Assembly (NCBI RefSeq): GCF_003020115.1
Contig: NZ_PYFX01000019.1
Location: forward strand, 1-64,000
Direction: 5' to 3'
Origin: Bradyrhizobium sp. MOS002
GTDB taxonomy: Bacteria > Pseudomonadota > Alphaproteobacteria > Rhizobiales > Xanthobacteraceae
DNA length: 64,000 nt
Under the pieces are notes generated by a model. The model saw only the letters and a program-made list of their open reading frames with translations, had not been told where the DNA came from and ran no database searches. Positions within the stretch are counted from its first letter, which is position 1. Each line of letters opens with the position of its first letter. The position numbers and the translations under genes are program-made. Of this stretch, positions 41,723 to 50,262 are shown piece by piece.

Positions 41723-42261
41723 GAGGGGACGACTTCTTCGCCGCGCAGGAGAGCGATGATGTGCTCGATTGAAAAGGAGACGATCAGGACGCCGGAGGCG
41801 ATCAGCGGTACGTAGCGGATGACTTCGGGCAGCCCGAGATTGGGGATCTTCACGGTTCCGACCGACGCTCCGAGGATCCAGCCGTTATAGGCCATGGCGA
41901 CGCCGAACCCGGCGACCAGGACGTGGATGACAAGCTCGATTTTTTCTCGCGCGTGGTCCGGCAGCATCACCAGCAAGCTGTCCATGCCGATATGCCCGGC
42001 ATCGCGCACGCCGACCGCGGCGCCGATCAATGTGACATACAGGATCAGAACCAACGCAAGGTTCTCCGTCCAGGTCGGGCTGGAATTGAGCACGTAACGT
42101 CCGAACACCTGGTAGAAGACGATGGTGACGATGACGAGCAGTCCGGTCACCGACAGATACATCCCGAGCCGAGCAACAGGAGCATTGATCCGGGACAGCA
42201 AGCCGGTGGACGGGCGTCCGGCTACGTCCAGTTCGTGGTCTGCGACGTGAGGGTCTGTCAT
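41713..42261 (-). CDS. dctQ: TRAP transporter small permease (DctQ family)
   Basis: A 182-residue protein with four membrane segments: LGMYLSVTGLLVIVTIVFYQ, ENLALVLILYVTLIGAAVGV, LVIHVLVAGFGVAMAYNGWI and YVPLIASGVLIVSFSIEHII. The stretch RDAGHIGMDSLLVMLPDHA between segments 2 and 3 is a typical DctQ loop. It joins DctM as the small subunit of a TRAP transporter. Its gene follows dctP by about 60 bases and overlaps dctM. Confidence 0.9.
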   Translation of the reverse strand: MTDPHVADHELDVAGRPSTGLLSRINAPVARLGMYLSVTGLLVIVTIVFYQVFGRYVLNSSPTWTENLALVLILYVTLIGAAVGVRDAGHIGMDSLLVMLPDHAREKIELVIHVLVAGFGVAMAYNGWILGASVGTVKIPNLGLPEVIRYVPLIASGVLIVSFSIEHIIALLRGEEVVPSWN

Positions 42262-42319
42262 CCGGGTCTCCTTGCGGGTCCGGCGTCGCCAGTCGGCGCG
42301 CCGGACCGACGCTATGGCC

Positions 42320-43291
42320 TTACTTCGTGTCCTGGATACGCTTGACGAGGCCCTTCAGCTTCTCGTCACCGGCGAACTTGTCGTACACCGGCTTCATCGC
42401 GTCGACGAATTCCGCCTTGTTGGCGATCGTCACGACCTGGACACCGGCCGCTTCGACGGTCTTGCGAGACGCCTGCTCACGCTCATCCCAGAGCTTGCGC
42501 ATGACGGGCACCGATTCCTTGGCCGCCTTGCGGACCATCGCTTGGTCTTCCTTGCTCAGCGTGTCCCAGACCGTCTTGGACATCACGAGCACTTCGGGCG
42601 CCAGGGAGTGCTCGGTGACGTTGTAGAACTTGGCGGCCTCGAAGTGGCGCGAGGATTCGTAAGACGGCCAGTTGTTCTCGGCAGCGTCCACCAGACCGGT
42701 CTTGAGAGCGGTATAGACTTCGCCATACGGCATCGGGGTCGGATTGGCCCCGAGGCTCTGGATCATGCCGACCCACAGATCGGATTGCTGGACGCGAATT
42801 TTCAGACCCTTGACGTCCGCGAGCGACTTGATCGGTGCCTTGACGGTGTAGATGGACCGGGCGCCGCTGTCGTAATAGGCGAGGCCGACCAGGCCTGCGG
42901 GCGCCATGGCCGCCAGGATCTCGTCGCCGATCGGCCCGTCAAGGACGGTGCGCATGTGCTGCGTGTCCCGGAAGATGAAGGGCAGGCACAACGCGATGGT
43001 TTCCGGCACGAAGTTGTTCAACGGCGATGCATTGATCCGCATCATGTCGAGGGCGCCGATCTTGAGCTGCTCGATGGTGTCCTTCTCGGAGCCCAGCGCA
43101 CCGTTGGGGAACACCTTCACGCCGAGCTTGCCGCCGCTCGCCGCAGCGAGCTGCTTGCCCATGAACTTGACGGCCTCGACGGTCGGATAATCGGCGGGGT
43201 GGATGTCGGCGGAACGGAAATCGCGTGCGGTCGCCAAGGGGGCTGAGACCGCCAGCAGAGCGGCTGTGATGACGCCGGTAAGTATCTTCAT
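42320..43291 (-). CDS. dctP: TRAP transporter substrate-binding protein (DctP family)
   Basis: A 323-residue periplasmic protein. Signal peptide MKILTGVITAALLAVSAPLA TA precedes RDFRSADIHPADYPTVEAVK. The first lobe VFPNGALGSEKDTIEQLKIG and the key ligand region IRVQQSDLWVGMIQSLGANP, TPMPYGEVYTALKTGLVDAA carrying 'E.N.W..Y' (AENNWPSY) are family hallmarks; an arginine in 'IRVQQS' binds the substrate's carboxylate. First gene of the TRAP operon on this strand, divergent from the cyclase gene. Confidence 0.94.
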   Translation of the reverse strand: MKILTGVITAALLAVSAPLATARDFRSADIHPADYPTVEAVKFMGKQLAAASGGKLGVKVFPNGALGSEKDTIEQLKIGALDMMRINASPLNNFVPETIALCLPFIFRDTQHMRTVLDGPIGDEILAAMAPAGLVGLAYYDSGARSIYTVKAPIKSLADVKGLKIRVQQSDLWVGMIQSLGANPTPMPYGEVYTALKTGLVDAAENNWPSYESSRHFEAAKFYNVTEHSLAPEVLVMSKTVWDTLSKEDQAMVRKAAKESVPVMRKLWDEREQASRKTVEAAGVQVVTIANKAEFVDAMKPVYDKFAGDEKLKGLVKRIQDTK

Positions 43292-43616
43292 CTGGGCTTC
43301 CTCCTGAGTTGATTATATCGTTGGGCAGATGCTGCGGGCCGCCTTTGGGTCGCTCCACTTCCGGTGTGAAGTCAAGCGCCATTGTCGTCCCTAGGGCGCG
43401 CGGCATTCTCTGTCCAAGCCAAATCCGGCATCGATCGATGCTAGAGTTGCATCGATGGATCAAACCGGCTTTGGGCGGACAACCGGCTCGTAGCCCACTT
43501 TTTCCGAAATCATCTGTCCGTCTGCCGCGGAAAGCGTTTATGCGCGTTGCTTGACGCCGCCGGTGCTGCCTCCTCAAGATGCAGCGAAACAAAACGGACC
43601 ATCCCGAGGAATGCCG

Positions 43617-44393
43617 ATGCCACGGAAGCTGATCGACATCTCCGTGCCGCTCAGGAACGACGTGACGGCGGATCCGCCTGGCAATCACCCGACGATCCAG
43701 TACATCGATCACCAGCAGGGCCTGCCGCGGATGCTGCAGTTCTTCGACGGCCTCACGGCACAGGACTTGCCGGACGGCCAGGGATGGGCCGTCGAGCAGG
43801 TCTCGCTGTCGACCCACAACGGCACGCATCTCGATGCGCCCTGGCACTTCCATCCGACCATGAATCGCGGCGAGCGGTCATGGACGATCGACGAGGTGCC
43901 GCTGGAATGGTGCTTTCAGCCCGGCGTGAAGCTCGACTTCCGGCATCTGCCCGACGGCTACGTGGCGAGCGCCGACGACGTGGAGAAGGAGTTGAGGCGG
44001 ATCGGGCATGCGCTGTCACCGCTGGAGATCGTCGTCGTCAACACCAGCGCGGGCGCCAGGTTCGGCCAAGCCGACTATGTCAGCTCAGGCTGCGGCATGG
44101 GCTATGAGGCCACCATGTATCTGCTCGAACGCGGCGTCCGGCTGACCGGCACCGACGGCTGGAGCTGGGATGCGCCCTTCGTCCACACCGCGAAGAAATA
44201 TGCCGAAACGAAAGATGCCGGCCTGATCTGGGAGGGCCACAAGGCGGGGAGGCACATCGGCTATTGCCATCTCGAGAAGCTGCACAATCTCGACCAGCTG
44301 CCTTCGGCCGGGTTCACCGTCTCGTGCTTTCCGGTGAAGATCGAGCGGGCCTCCGCAGGCTGGACCCGCGCCGTCGCGATCATCGACAGCTAG
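43617..44393 (+). CDS. Cyclase family protein (kynurenine formamidase-like metal hydrolase)
   Basis: A 258-residue hydrolase. The start IDISVPLRNDVTADPPGNHP and the metal-binding HNGTHLDAPWHFH (H-x-G-T-H-x-D) are the marks of the KynB/cyclase fold. ATG 43617 follows GAGGA by six bases; an ATG at 43611 is too close. These enzymes open cyclic imides or amides or formyl-amides. Divergent from the TRAP/SDR operon, so it may act first on the imported molecule. It overlaps the Crp-type gene tail to tail by four bases. Confidence 0.9.
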   Translation: MPRKLIDISVPLRNDVTADPPGNHPTIQYIDHQQGLPRMLQFFDGLTAQDLPDGQGWAVEQVSLSTHNGTHLDAPWHFHPTMNRGERSWTIDEVPLEWCFQPGVKLDFRHLPDGYVASADDVEKELRRIGHALSPLEIVVVNTSAGARFGQADYVSSGCGMGYEATMYLLERGVRLTGTDGWSWDAPFVHTAKKYAETKDAGLIWEGHKAGRHIGYCHLEKLHNLDQLPSAGFTVSCFPVKIERASAGWTRAVAIIDS

Positions 44394-45118
44394 CTGTCGA
44401 GCCCGCTCTCGGCGAGTTCGCGCAAGGCATCCATGTCGAGCACGACGATGGCGCCGTGCTCGAGGCGAACCCAGTTGCGGCCCGCCCAGGCGCGCAATTG
44501 CTTGTTGATGCTCTCGCGGGTCATCCCCACCATCTCGCTGATCTCCTGCTGCGTGATGGCAAGCGTGCCGCTGCCGGAGTCGAAGTTGCGCTCTTCGGTG
44601 AGGCCGAGCAGCGCGCTCGCAAGCCGGCCCGGCAGATTTTGCAGGATCACCTGCTCGACCTGCTGGCTGGTCCAGCGCAGGCGCGCGCAGAGCAGCTCGA
44701 TGAATTTCATCGCGAGCGCCGGCTGGCTCTTCACGAACGGCAGGAAGTCCCGGCGATCGATGATGTAGAGCTCGCAATTGGTGTTGGCGGTCGCATCGGC
44801 CGACCTGGGGGCGCCGTCGAGCACCGCGATTTCGCCGAAGATCTCTCCGGGACCGATCAGATTGAGAATGGCGTTGCGGCCGTCGGGCGACGAAGAGGAA
44901 ATCTTCACCGTCCCTGTGATCACCGCGAACAGATTGTTGCCGGGATCGCCCTTGGCGGCGATCGTCGCGCCGCGCTTCACCGTGGTGTGCTTGGCGTAAC
45001 GGCAGAGCTGATCCAGCGCCTCCGGCTCCAGATCCGCAAAGATCGGGTGCTTGCGCAGGACCGATAATTTATTCCCCGCCGCTTGTCGGGGGTCGTCGCC
45101 GGTCTTGTCCTGAGGCAC
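44390..45118 (-). CDS. Crp/Fnr-family regulator without N-terminal cysteines
   Basis: A 242-residue regulator. The cyclic-nucleotide-type sensor domain (residues 20-140) has PIFADLEPEALDQLCRYAKH and GEIFGEIAVLDGAPRSADAT, which keeps the GE and R-S-A residues that contact cAMP in Crp. The C-terminal HTH is TQQEISEMVGMTRESINKQL. Cysteines of an Fe-S sensor are missing, in contrast with the regulator at 45615-46325. The gene follows the cyclase gene tail to tail. Target genes unknown. Confidence 0.9.
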   Translation of the reverse strand: MPQDKTGDDPRQAAGNKLSVLRKHPIFADLEPEALDQLCRYAKHTTVKRGATIAAKGDPGNNLFAVITGTVKISSSSPDGRNAILNLIGPGEIFGEIAVLDGAPRSADATANTNCELYIIDRRDFLPFVKSQPALAMKFIELLCARLRWTSQQVEQVILQNLPGRLASALLGLTEERNFDSGSGTLAITQQEISEMVGMTRESINKQLRAWAGRNWVRLEHGAIVVLDMDALRELAESGLDS

Positions 45119-45390
45119 GCCACTGGGCTCCTAAGACTGCGAGGCACTGGGGTCCCTGCGTAGTCAGTGTAGCCCAGTTTTTCAACCGGAAAGCATGCGC
45201 CCCCATTTGAGGCAAACGCGGCGAAAATGCCGCGGTCAGGCGCGAAGCCGCAGCCGAAGGATGAGCCAATTCGTCCCAGTCGATGCAGAGTTGCAAGCGC
45301 CGCACGCCGCCTTGCGTTGAGGCGCTGCCAACCGTCCCGAGTTCGCACGGCATAGCCCGCGCGCGGGCGCCTCAAAATGCGACCGTGATC

Positions 45391-45525
45391 TCAGGAGCTT
45401 CGACGCTTGACGTCTGACTTGAGCCGGCCTGGACTGGTTTGCCGGTCTGCCCAGACCAGTGCCCCGGCGAATGTGACAAAGATTGCCACGACAATGATGC
45501 TCATAAGCAACGCGTCAGCCGGCAT
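45391..45525 (-). CDS. 44-residue membrane protein with an FNR/FixK box
   Basis: A tiny single-pass membrane protein: MPADALLMSIIVVAIFVTFA then GALVWADRQTSPGRLKSDVK. The transmembrane segment covers about residues 7-28 and the rest is basic and cytoplasmic. ATG 45525 has GGGGAGGG five bases upstream, which fixes the start. A perfect FixK-type box (TTGATCCCGATCAA) lies 53-66 bases upstream. It is downstream of the FNR-type gene. In size and layout it resembles small subunits of respiratory oxidases, but no homology is clear. Function unknown. Confidence 0.7.
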   Translation of the reverse strand: MPADALLMSIIVVAIFVTFAGALVWADRQTSPGRLKSDVKRRSS

Positions 45526-45577
45526 GATGCCCTCCCCTGAGGTTTTGGGCATTATTCGGGGCACGCGGCCGAATGCA

Positions 45578-45591
45578 TTGATCCCGATCAA
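45578..45591. promoter_or_regulatory. FixK/FNR box 1
   Basis: TTGATCCCGATCAA, a perfect match to the consensus TTGAT-N4-ATCAA. It is 53 bases upstream of the 44-residue membrane protein's ATG, the usual distance for activation near -40. Confidence 0.85.
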
Positions 45592-45614
45592 AATTGAGCC
45601 GCGCTACGTCGGAA

Positions 45615-46325
45615 TCAGGCTGCGGCCAGAGCTTCGACCTTCGCCGGATCGAGCAGGCTGATCCCGCCATGAATGATCTCGATCACGCCGTGGCGCTCCA
45701 GCTTGGTGAAGGTGCGGCTGACGGTCTCGATGGTCAGGCCGAGGTAGTCGGCGATGTCCTGGCGGCTCATCGGAAGCGGAACCGTGTCCGACGCCCCCGT
45801 TAGCGAGACCAGCCGCTCGCGCCAGCCGAGCAGAAAGGCCGCAACCTTTTCGTCCGCCGAACGGCGGCCGAGCAGCACCATGTGGTCCCGGGCCTGGTTC
45901 AGCTCGCGAATTGCCAGTTCGTTGATCCGCCTGAGGAGGTGCAGCCGGTCCTCGATGAAACGGCCGAAGGGTGCCTTAGCGAACTGGCATACGGTCACCG
46001 CGCCGATCGCATCGGCCGAAAAATTGTGCCTGCCCGAAACATTCATCCCCAGGAAATCGCCGGGCAAGGCAAAGCCCACGATCTGCCGGCGGCCGTCGGT
46101 CAGCAGCTTGTACAGCCGCATGACGCCCTCGACGAGATTGTAGAACGAGGTCGTGATGTCCTCCTCGGAGAACACAGTCTCGCCCGAGGAAAAATGGACG
46201 CGCCGACCGAGATGCTCGAATTCCCGGAGCTCGATCCCATCCAGCGACGAACAAACCGCCGATGCGCGGACGGCGCAATCGCTGCAGAGCTGCCAGTTCG
46301 GCTCAATCGTGACTACGGGCTTCAT
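45615..46325 (-). CDS. FNR-type oxygen-sensing transcriptional regulator
   Basis: A 236-residue Crp/Fnr regulator with the cysteines of an oxygen-sensitive Fe-S cluster: Cys14, Cys17 and Cys25 (LCSDCAVRASAVC) and Cys113 (AVTVCQFAK). The cap and sensor region and the HTH (SRQDIADYLGLTIETVSRTF) are complete; the recognition helix ends E--SR as in FNR/FixK. The start at 46325 has GGAG upstream; the longer frame to 46397 would begin close to the box at 46404. It is the type named FnrN, AadR or FixK1. It is preceded by an FNR box, so it may be autoregulated or share a box with the divergent cytochrome gene. Confidence 0.92.
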   Translation of the reverse strand: MKPVVTIEPNWQLCSDCAVRASAVCSSLDGIELREFEHLGRRVHFSSGETVFSEEDITTSFYNLVEGVMRLYKLLTDGRRQIVGFALPGDFLGMNVSGRHNFSADAIGAVTVCQFAKAPFGRFIEDRLHLLRRINELAIRELNQARDHMVLLGRRSADEKVAAFLLGWRERLVSLTGASDTVPLPMSRQDIADYLGLTIETVSRTFTKLERHGVIEIIHGGISLLDPAKVEALAAA

Positions 46326-46403
46326 CGACCGCTCCAAGCGCCGGGTGCCCATCAGGCCCATTCCTTCGCGCGGCTGCATTTTACTGCACTGCGCCAAAGC
46401 CAG

Positions 46404-46417
46404 TTGACCCAGATCAA
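46404..46417. promoter_or_regulatory. FixK/FNR box 2
   Basis: TTGACCCAGATCAA, one change from consensus. It lies between the FNR-type gene (79 bases from its start) and the cytochrome c gene (57 bases before its ATG). Confidence 0.8.
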
Positions 46418-46473
46418 TTTTGGAGGGAATCCCCGCCTTATTCTTCTCCCAGACCTAAACGGGGTCACTTTAC

Positions 46474-46791
46474 ATGCTGCAAGGAACGCTGCGTCACGGG
46501 TTGATCGGGTTGCTTCTGATGACGCCTGCCCTGGCTGCCCCGACCGCCGAACAACGCGGCAAGGGCTTTGCGCGAGCCAATTGCGCGCGCTGCCACGCGA
46601 TCGACCGTGCGTCGAACAGTCCGCTCAAGATCGCACCGCCGCTGCGGGCCCTGCACCGGCGCTATCCCATCGAGAGCCTTGGGGAGGCGCTGGCCGAGGG
46701 CATCAACACCGGCCACGCCGACATGCCAGCCTTCGAGCTCAGTCCGGACCAGATCCACGATCTCCTGTCCTACCTCAAGACCTTGGAATAG
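46474..46791 (+). CDS. Small periplasmic c-type cytochrome
   Basis: A 105-residue cytochrome c. A signal peptide (MLQGTLRHGLIGLLLMTPAL AA) directs it to the periplasm. Heme is bound by Cys37 and Cys40 in the motif CARCH with His41, and the sixth ligand is probably the methionine in GHADMPAFELSPDQ. The size fits a class I electron carrier. An FNR box upstream suggests low-oxygen expression, fitting electron transfer to an oxidase or reductase. Confidence 0.88.
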   Translation: MLQGTLRHGLIGLLLMTPALAAPTAEQRGKGFARANCARCHAIDRASNSPLKIAPPLRALHRRYPIESLGEALAEGINTGHADMPAFELSPDQIHDLLSYLKTLE

Positions 46792-46796
46792 CCGGG

Positions 46797-47900
46797 TCAC
46801 ACCGCCTGCACCGTCCAGCCGATCAGCTCCTTCGCGATGCGCGTGAAGGCCATATCGAACGCTGCGACCGCCGCGACCGGCTCGACCTTGTCGAGCTTTT
46901 CGCTGGTCTCGACGAGACGCGAGGCGATCACCTTGCCGTTCTTGTCGACGATCCGCGCCGATAGTCCGATCTCGACCCGTGTCTCCCCCTCCGTGGCAAT
47001 GCGGAAGCGCCTGATGTCGATCAGCAGCTGATAGTCCGCCTGCCCGAGATCGGCCGTGCGCAACGGGGCGTGGGCGATGTCGTAGTTCTCGAAACTGTCG
47101 ATCAGCCGCGCCTGCACCAGCTTGGGAATGCTGTCGGCCCAGAGGAAGTCCGCAAAGCCCGGATTATCGCCGCCGGTCGCGAACAGCATGCGCTGGGTCT
47201 GGAGCATGGCGACCGCTGTCGGCTCGGGAATGGCCAGTGACGCCGAGAGCGTCTTGCCGGCCGGACCGAGGTTCTGCGGCGTGCGCAGGTCAAAGGTGAC
47301 TTTCTGGGCCGGCGTTCCGCCCCCGGTCATCTTCTCCAGGCCCGCCAAAATGCCGTCGATCTTGCCGGTGTTGCGCGCAAGCCCGTCGGAGAAGGTCTTG
47401 AGATTGGCAATGGTGTCCTTCAGCGGGCCCGAATTGTCCTCCAGCACGGTGTCGACCCGCCGCAATGCATCACGCGCAGCCTGCGTCATGCTCTGGCCCG
47501 CTCCGGCCTCGGCAATCAAGGTCGGGGGCTCGCCGGCTTTGGCGACGATGATGCCCCCCTCCAGCGTCACCACCGGCACGCCGGTCAGCCCCTGGAAATC
47601 GAGCCCGACTCTGCTGTCGGCGCGCACCGGCGTGGTTGAAGCAACCGATATTGTCGCATTGACGAAGCGCGGATTGTCCGGCGCAAGCCCGAGCTGGGTG
47701 ACCTCGCCGACGCGGATGCCGTTGAACAGCACGCCGGCGCCGACCAGAAGACCGGGCACCGGGCCCTGGAATTGCACGTGATAGCTCGTGCGCGGCCCGA
47801 TGCCGCCGGTGTTGTTCAGCCAATAGACGAAGCCGAACACCGCGAGGATTGCGGCCAGGACGAAACTGCCGATCAGCACGTAGGGAGCGCGGGTTTCCAT
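46797..47900 (-). CDS. MlaD-type MCE protein fused to an ABC-transport auxiliary (PqiC-like) domain
   Basis: A 367-residue protein. One N-terminal membrane segment (YVLIGSFVLAAILAVFGFVY), then the MCE domain (YHVQFQGPVPGLLVGAGVLF and NGIRVGEVTQLGLAPDN), and a coiled part (GKIDGILAGLEKMTG). The C-terminal third (about residues 200-367, e.g. MLFATGGDNPGFADFLWADS and YQLLIDIRRFRIATEGETRV) resembles the ABC-type auxiliary domain usually found in a separate lipoprotein such as PqiC. MCE proteins carry lipids between membranes. Its gene follows the MlaF-type ATPase by three bases. Confidence 0.88.
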   Translation of the reverse strand: METRAPYVLIGSFVLAAILAVFGFVYWLNNTGGIGPRTSYHVQFQGPVPGLLVGAGVLFNGIRVGEVTQLGLAPDNPRFVNATISVASTTPVRADSRVGLDFQGLTGVPVVTLEGGIIVAKAGEPPTLIAEAGAGQSMTQAARDALRRVDTVLEDNSGPLKDTIANLKTFSDGLARNTGKIDGILAGLEKMTGGGTPAQKVTFDLRTPQNLGPAGKTLSASLAIPEPTAVAMLQTQRMLFATGGDNPGFADFLWADSIPKLVQARLIDSFENYDIAHAPLRTADLGQADYQLLIDIRRFRIATEGETRVEIGLSARIVDKNGKVIASRLVETSEKLDKVEPVAAVAAFDMAFTRIAKELIGWTVQAV

Positions 47901-47903
47901 CTC

Positions 47904-48671
47904 TCATCTCATCTCGTGTTGCAGCATCTGCGAGCGCTTGCCGTGGAAATAGGCGCGCACCCAGGGATGCTCGGATTGCAGTAGTTCGCGCATCGGACCG
48001 ATCGCCACGATCTTGCCGTCGGCGAGAGCAGCGACCCGATCGCAGACCGTGGTCAGGCTGGCCAGATCATGGGTGACCATGAACACGGTGAGGCCGAGGG
48101 TCTTTTGCAGTGTCCCGATCAGCGCATCGAAGTCACCCGCCGCGATCGGATCGAGGCCGGAGGTCGGCTCGTCCAGGAAGAGGATCGGCGGATCGAGCGC
48201 GAGCGCGCGCGCCAGCGCGACGCGCTTGGTCATGCCGCCGGATAGCTCCGCCGGATATTTATCGGCATCCTGCGCCCGCAGCCCGACCATTTCGAGCTTG
48301 GCGATCGCGATCTCGTCCATCAGCTCCTGCGACAGGACGAGATTTTCACGGAGCGGAAACTGGATGTTCTGCCGGACCGTCAGCGAGGAGAAAAGTGCGC
48401 CCTGCTGGAACAGAATGCCCCATGTCATGGCCGCGCCTTCGGTGCGGCCGCCGATTGGCCGCCCCGTGACCTCGATGGTCCCGCCTTGGCGCGGGATGAG
48501 GCCGATGATGGTTCGCATCAGCACCGACTTGCCGCCGCCGGACGCCCCCACGAGTCCGAGGATCTCACCCCGGCGCACATCGAGCGACAGATGATCGAGC
48601 ACGGTCTGCCGGCCGAAGCCGACCACGAGGTCGCGGACGCGGATCGCGAACTGTTCTTGCGATTCGCCCAT
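47904..48671 (-). CDS. MlaF-type ABC transporter ATP-binding protein
   Basis: A 255-residue ATPase. Walker A is GASGGGKS, signature LSGGMTKRVALARALALD, Walker B PPILFLDEPTSGLDP, and H-loop TVFMVTHDLASL. 'GLVGASGGGKSVLMRTIIGL' and 'PTSGLDPIAA' are typical of MlaF. It powers an Mla-type phospholipid transporter with MlaE upstream and the MCE protein downstream. ATG 48671 is two bases after the MlaE stop. A longer open reading continues upstream but is a shadow. Confidence 0.93.
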   Translation of the reverse strand: MGESQEQFAIRVRDLVVGFGRQTVLDHLSLDVRRGEILGLVGASGGGKSVLMRTIIGLIPRQGGTIEVTGRPIGGRTEGAAMTWGILFQQGALFSSLTVRQNIQFPLRENLVLSQELMDEIAIAKLEMVGLRAQDADKYPAELSGGMTKRVALARALALDPPILFLDEPTSGLDPIAAGDFDALIGTLQKTLGLTVFMVTHDLASLTTVCDRVAALADGKIVAIGPMRELLQSEHPWVRAYFHGKRSQMLQHEMR

Positions 48672-48673
48672 GA

Positions 48674-49810
48674 TCACATTCCGATCGAGGCGAAGAAGAT
48701 CGCGAACAGGCCGTCGAGCACGATCACCAGGAAGATCGACTTGACCACCGACGTCGTGGTCTGTCGTCCCAGCGACTCGGCACTGCCCTTCACGCGCAAG
48801 CCCTCGCTGCAGGCGACGATTCCGATCACCAGCGCCATGAACGGCGCCTTCAGGATGCCCACCTCGAAATGGGCGACCGAGATCGCATCGTGCAGCCGCG
48901 CGATGTAGATCGCCGGCGCCATGCCGCCGTAAAACTGCGCGACCAGGCCGCCGCCATAGAGTGCGGCGATCGATCCGATGAAAGCAAGGATCGGCAGCGC
49001 AATCACCAGGGCCACAACCCGCGGCAGGATCAGGACGTGGACGGGATCGAGGCCCATGGTCGAAAGCGCATCGATTTCCTCGCGCATCTTCATCGAGCCG
49101 AGCTCGGCGGTGTAGGCGCTTCCCGAGCGGCCCGCGACCATGATGGCGACGATCAGCACGCCGAGCTCGCGCAACACCAGGATGCCGACCATGTCGACGG
49201 TGTAGGACTCCGCGCCAAATCTGCGGAAGTGGAAAAATCCCTGCTGGGCGATGATGGCGCCGATCAGGAAGGTGATCAGCACGACGATGGGGATGGCCTG
49301 CCAGCCGATGCGATAGAGTTGATAGATCAGCGATGTCAGTCGCAGCGAGCGCGGCCGGCGCAGCACGCCGATCACGGCCATGAACAACGCGCCCAACATC
49401 TGGAGAAAGATCGTGATGTCTTCGCGCGCGCCGACCGTGGACTTGCCGAGATCGTTCAGCCTGAGCAGGACAGGGTTGGGTGCAGGGGCCGGCGGCGGCG
49501 TGTGGCGGTTGACCTGACGCACCTCCTCCATCAGGCCACTGAAATGGTCGGCGACACCGATAAACTCGGCCGATCGACCGGATGATGAGGCCCTGCGCGA
49601 CAGCTTTTCCAGGACCCAGGCGCCGAGCGTGTCGAGCGCGCTGACGCCTGACATGTCCAGCGTCACGGCTCTGGATCGATCGACGTCCGCCCCGACCGAC
49701 CGGGACAATGTCTCCAGCATCGACACGTTCGCGGCAATCCACGGCCCTTCCGGGCACAATTTCAGCTCTTCGCCGGAGGGCGTTGCCAGCAACAGCGGTT
49801 CGGAGTTCAC
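48674..49810 (-). CDS. MlaE-type permease with an N-terminal STAS-like domain
   Basis: A 378-residue permease. Residues 1-110 resemble a STAS domain (AVTLDMSGVSALDTLGAWVL); the rest is MlaE, with six hydrophobic segments and typical AYTAELGSMKMREEIDALST and PRVVALVIALPILAF. In E. coli MlaE and the STAS protein MlaB are separate; here they are fused, as is common in alphaproteobacteria. With MlaF and the MCE protein it moves phospholipid in the envelope. An FNR-like box lies about 70 bases upstream. Confidence 0.92.
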   Translation of the reverse strand: MNSEPLLLATPSGEELKLCPEGPWIAANVSMLETLSRSVGADVDRSRAVTLDMSGVSALDTLGAWVLEKLSRRASSSGRSAEFIGVADHFSGLMEEVRQVNRHTPPPAPAPNPVLLRLNDLGKSTVGAREDITIFLQMLGALFMAVIGVLRRPRSLRLTSLIYQLYRIGWQAIPIVVLITFLIGAIIAQQGFFHFRRFGAESYTVDMVGILVLRELGVLIVAIMVAGRSGSAYTAELGSMKMREEIDALSTMGLDPVHVLILPRVVALVIALPILAFIGSIAALYGGGLVAQFYGGMAPAIYIARLHDAISVAHFEVGILKAPFMALVIGIVACSEGLRVKGSAESLGRQTTTSVVKSIFLVIVLDGLFAIFFASIGM

Positions 49811-49880
49811 GCTTCCACCTCATCGGGACAACGAGGTCCCCATTCAGCCGGTCATTCTAGGCCAGCATGTGGCAGCCGGT

Positions 49881-49929
49881 TTGACCTGTCTCAAGACCAC
49901 GACGCGTCTGCCTTCTTGACGCAAATCAA
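49881..49929. promoter_or_regulatory. Two FNR-like boxes between the Mla operon and the DUF883 gene
   Basis: TTGACCTGTCTCAA at 49881-49894 (weaker right half) and TTGACGCAAATCAA at 49916-49929 (good). The first is about 70 bases upstream of the Mla permease start, the second 57 bases upstream of the DUF883 gene's ATG. Confidence 0.6.
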
Positions 49930-49986
49930 CCACGGTCGCGCCGGCGGGTCCTAGGTTTGATTCCATTCAACGGGGAAATCAGATCC

Positions 49987-50262
49987 ATGTTCGACAGCGA
50001 CAGGATGAGCGAAGAACTGCGCACGCTGAAGGTTGACGTCACACGCTTGCTGAGCACCGCCGGCGAGGAGATGTTCGACAGTTCGAAAGCCCGTGCGGAG
50101 GCCCTTGCGGATCAGATCAAGGCTGCGCTCGCCGAGCTCGGCGAGACCGTCGACGAGGAGCAGGAGCAGCTTCAGGGCCTCATTGCGGACCGCCCGATCA
50201 CATCATTGGCCTCGGCTTTCGCGCTCGGCGTGGTCGTCGGCTTCATGCTGCGGAGGCACTAG
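49987..50262 (+). CDS. DUF883-family protein (ElaB/YqjD-like)
   Basis: A 91-residue protein: an N-terminal helical part (SEELRTLKVDVTRLLSTAGE, then SKARAEALADQIKAALAEL) and a C-terminal glycine-containing membrane segment (ALGVVVGFMLRRH) after ADRPITSLASAF. This is the DUF883 layout, in which a ribosome-associated or inner-membrane anchored helix is found. ATG 49987 is used. It is directly followed by the frameshifted membrane gene with no space. Confidence 0.85.
   Translation: MFDSDRMSEELRTLKVDVTRLLSTAGEEMFDSSKARAEALADQIKAALAELGETVDEEQEQLQGLIADRPITSLASAFALGVVVGFMLRRH

Noticed and set aside
48672..49823. Upstream extension of the MlaF ATPase reading to 639 residues
   Set aside because: The extension is out of frame with MlaE, which fully occupies it, and a normal ATPase start is at 48671.
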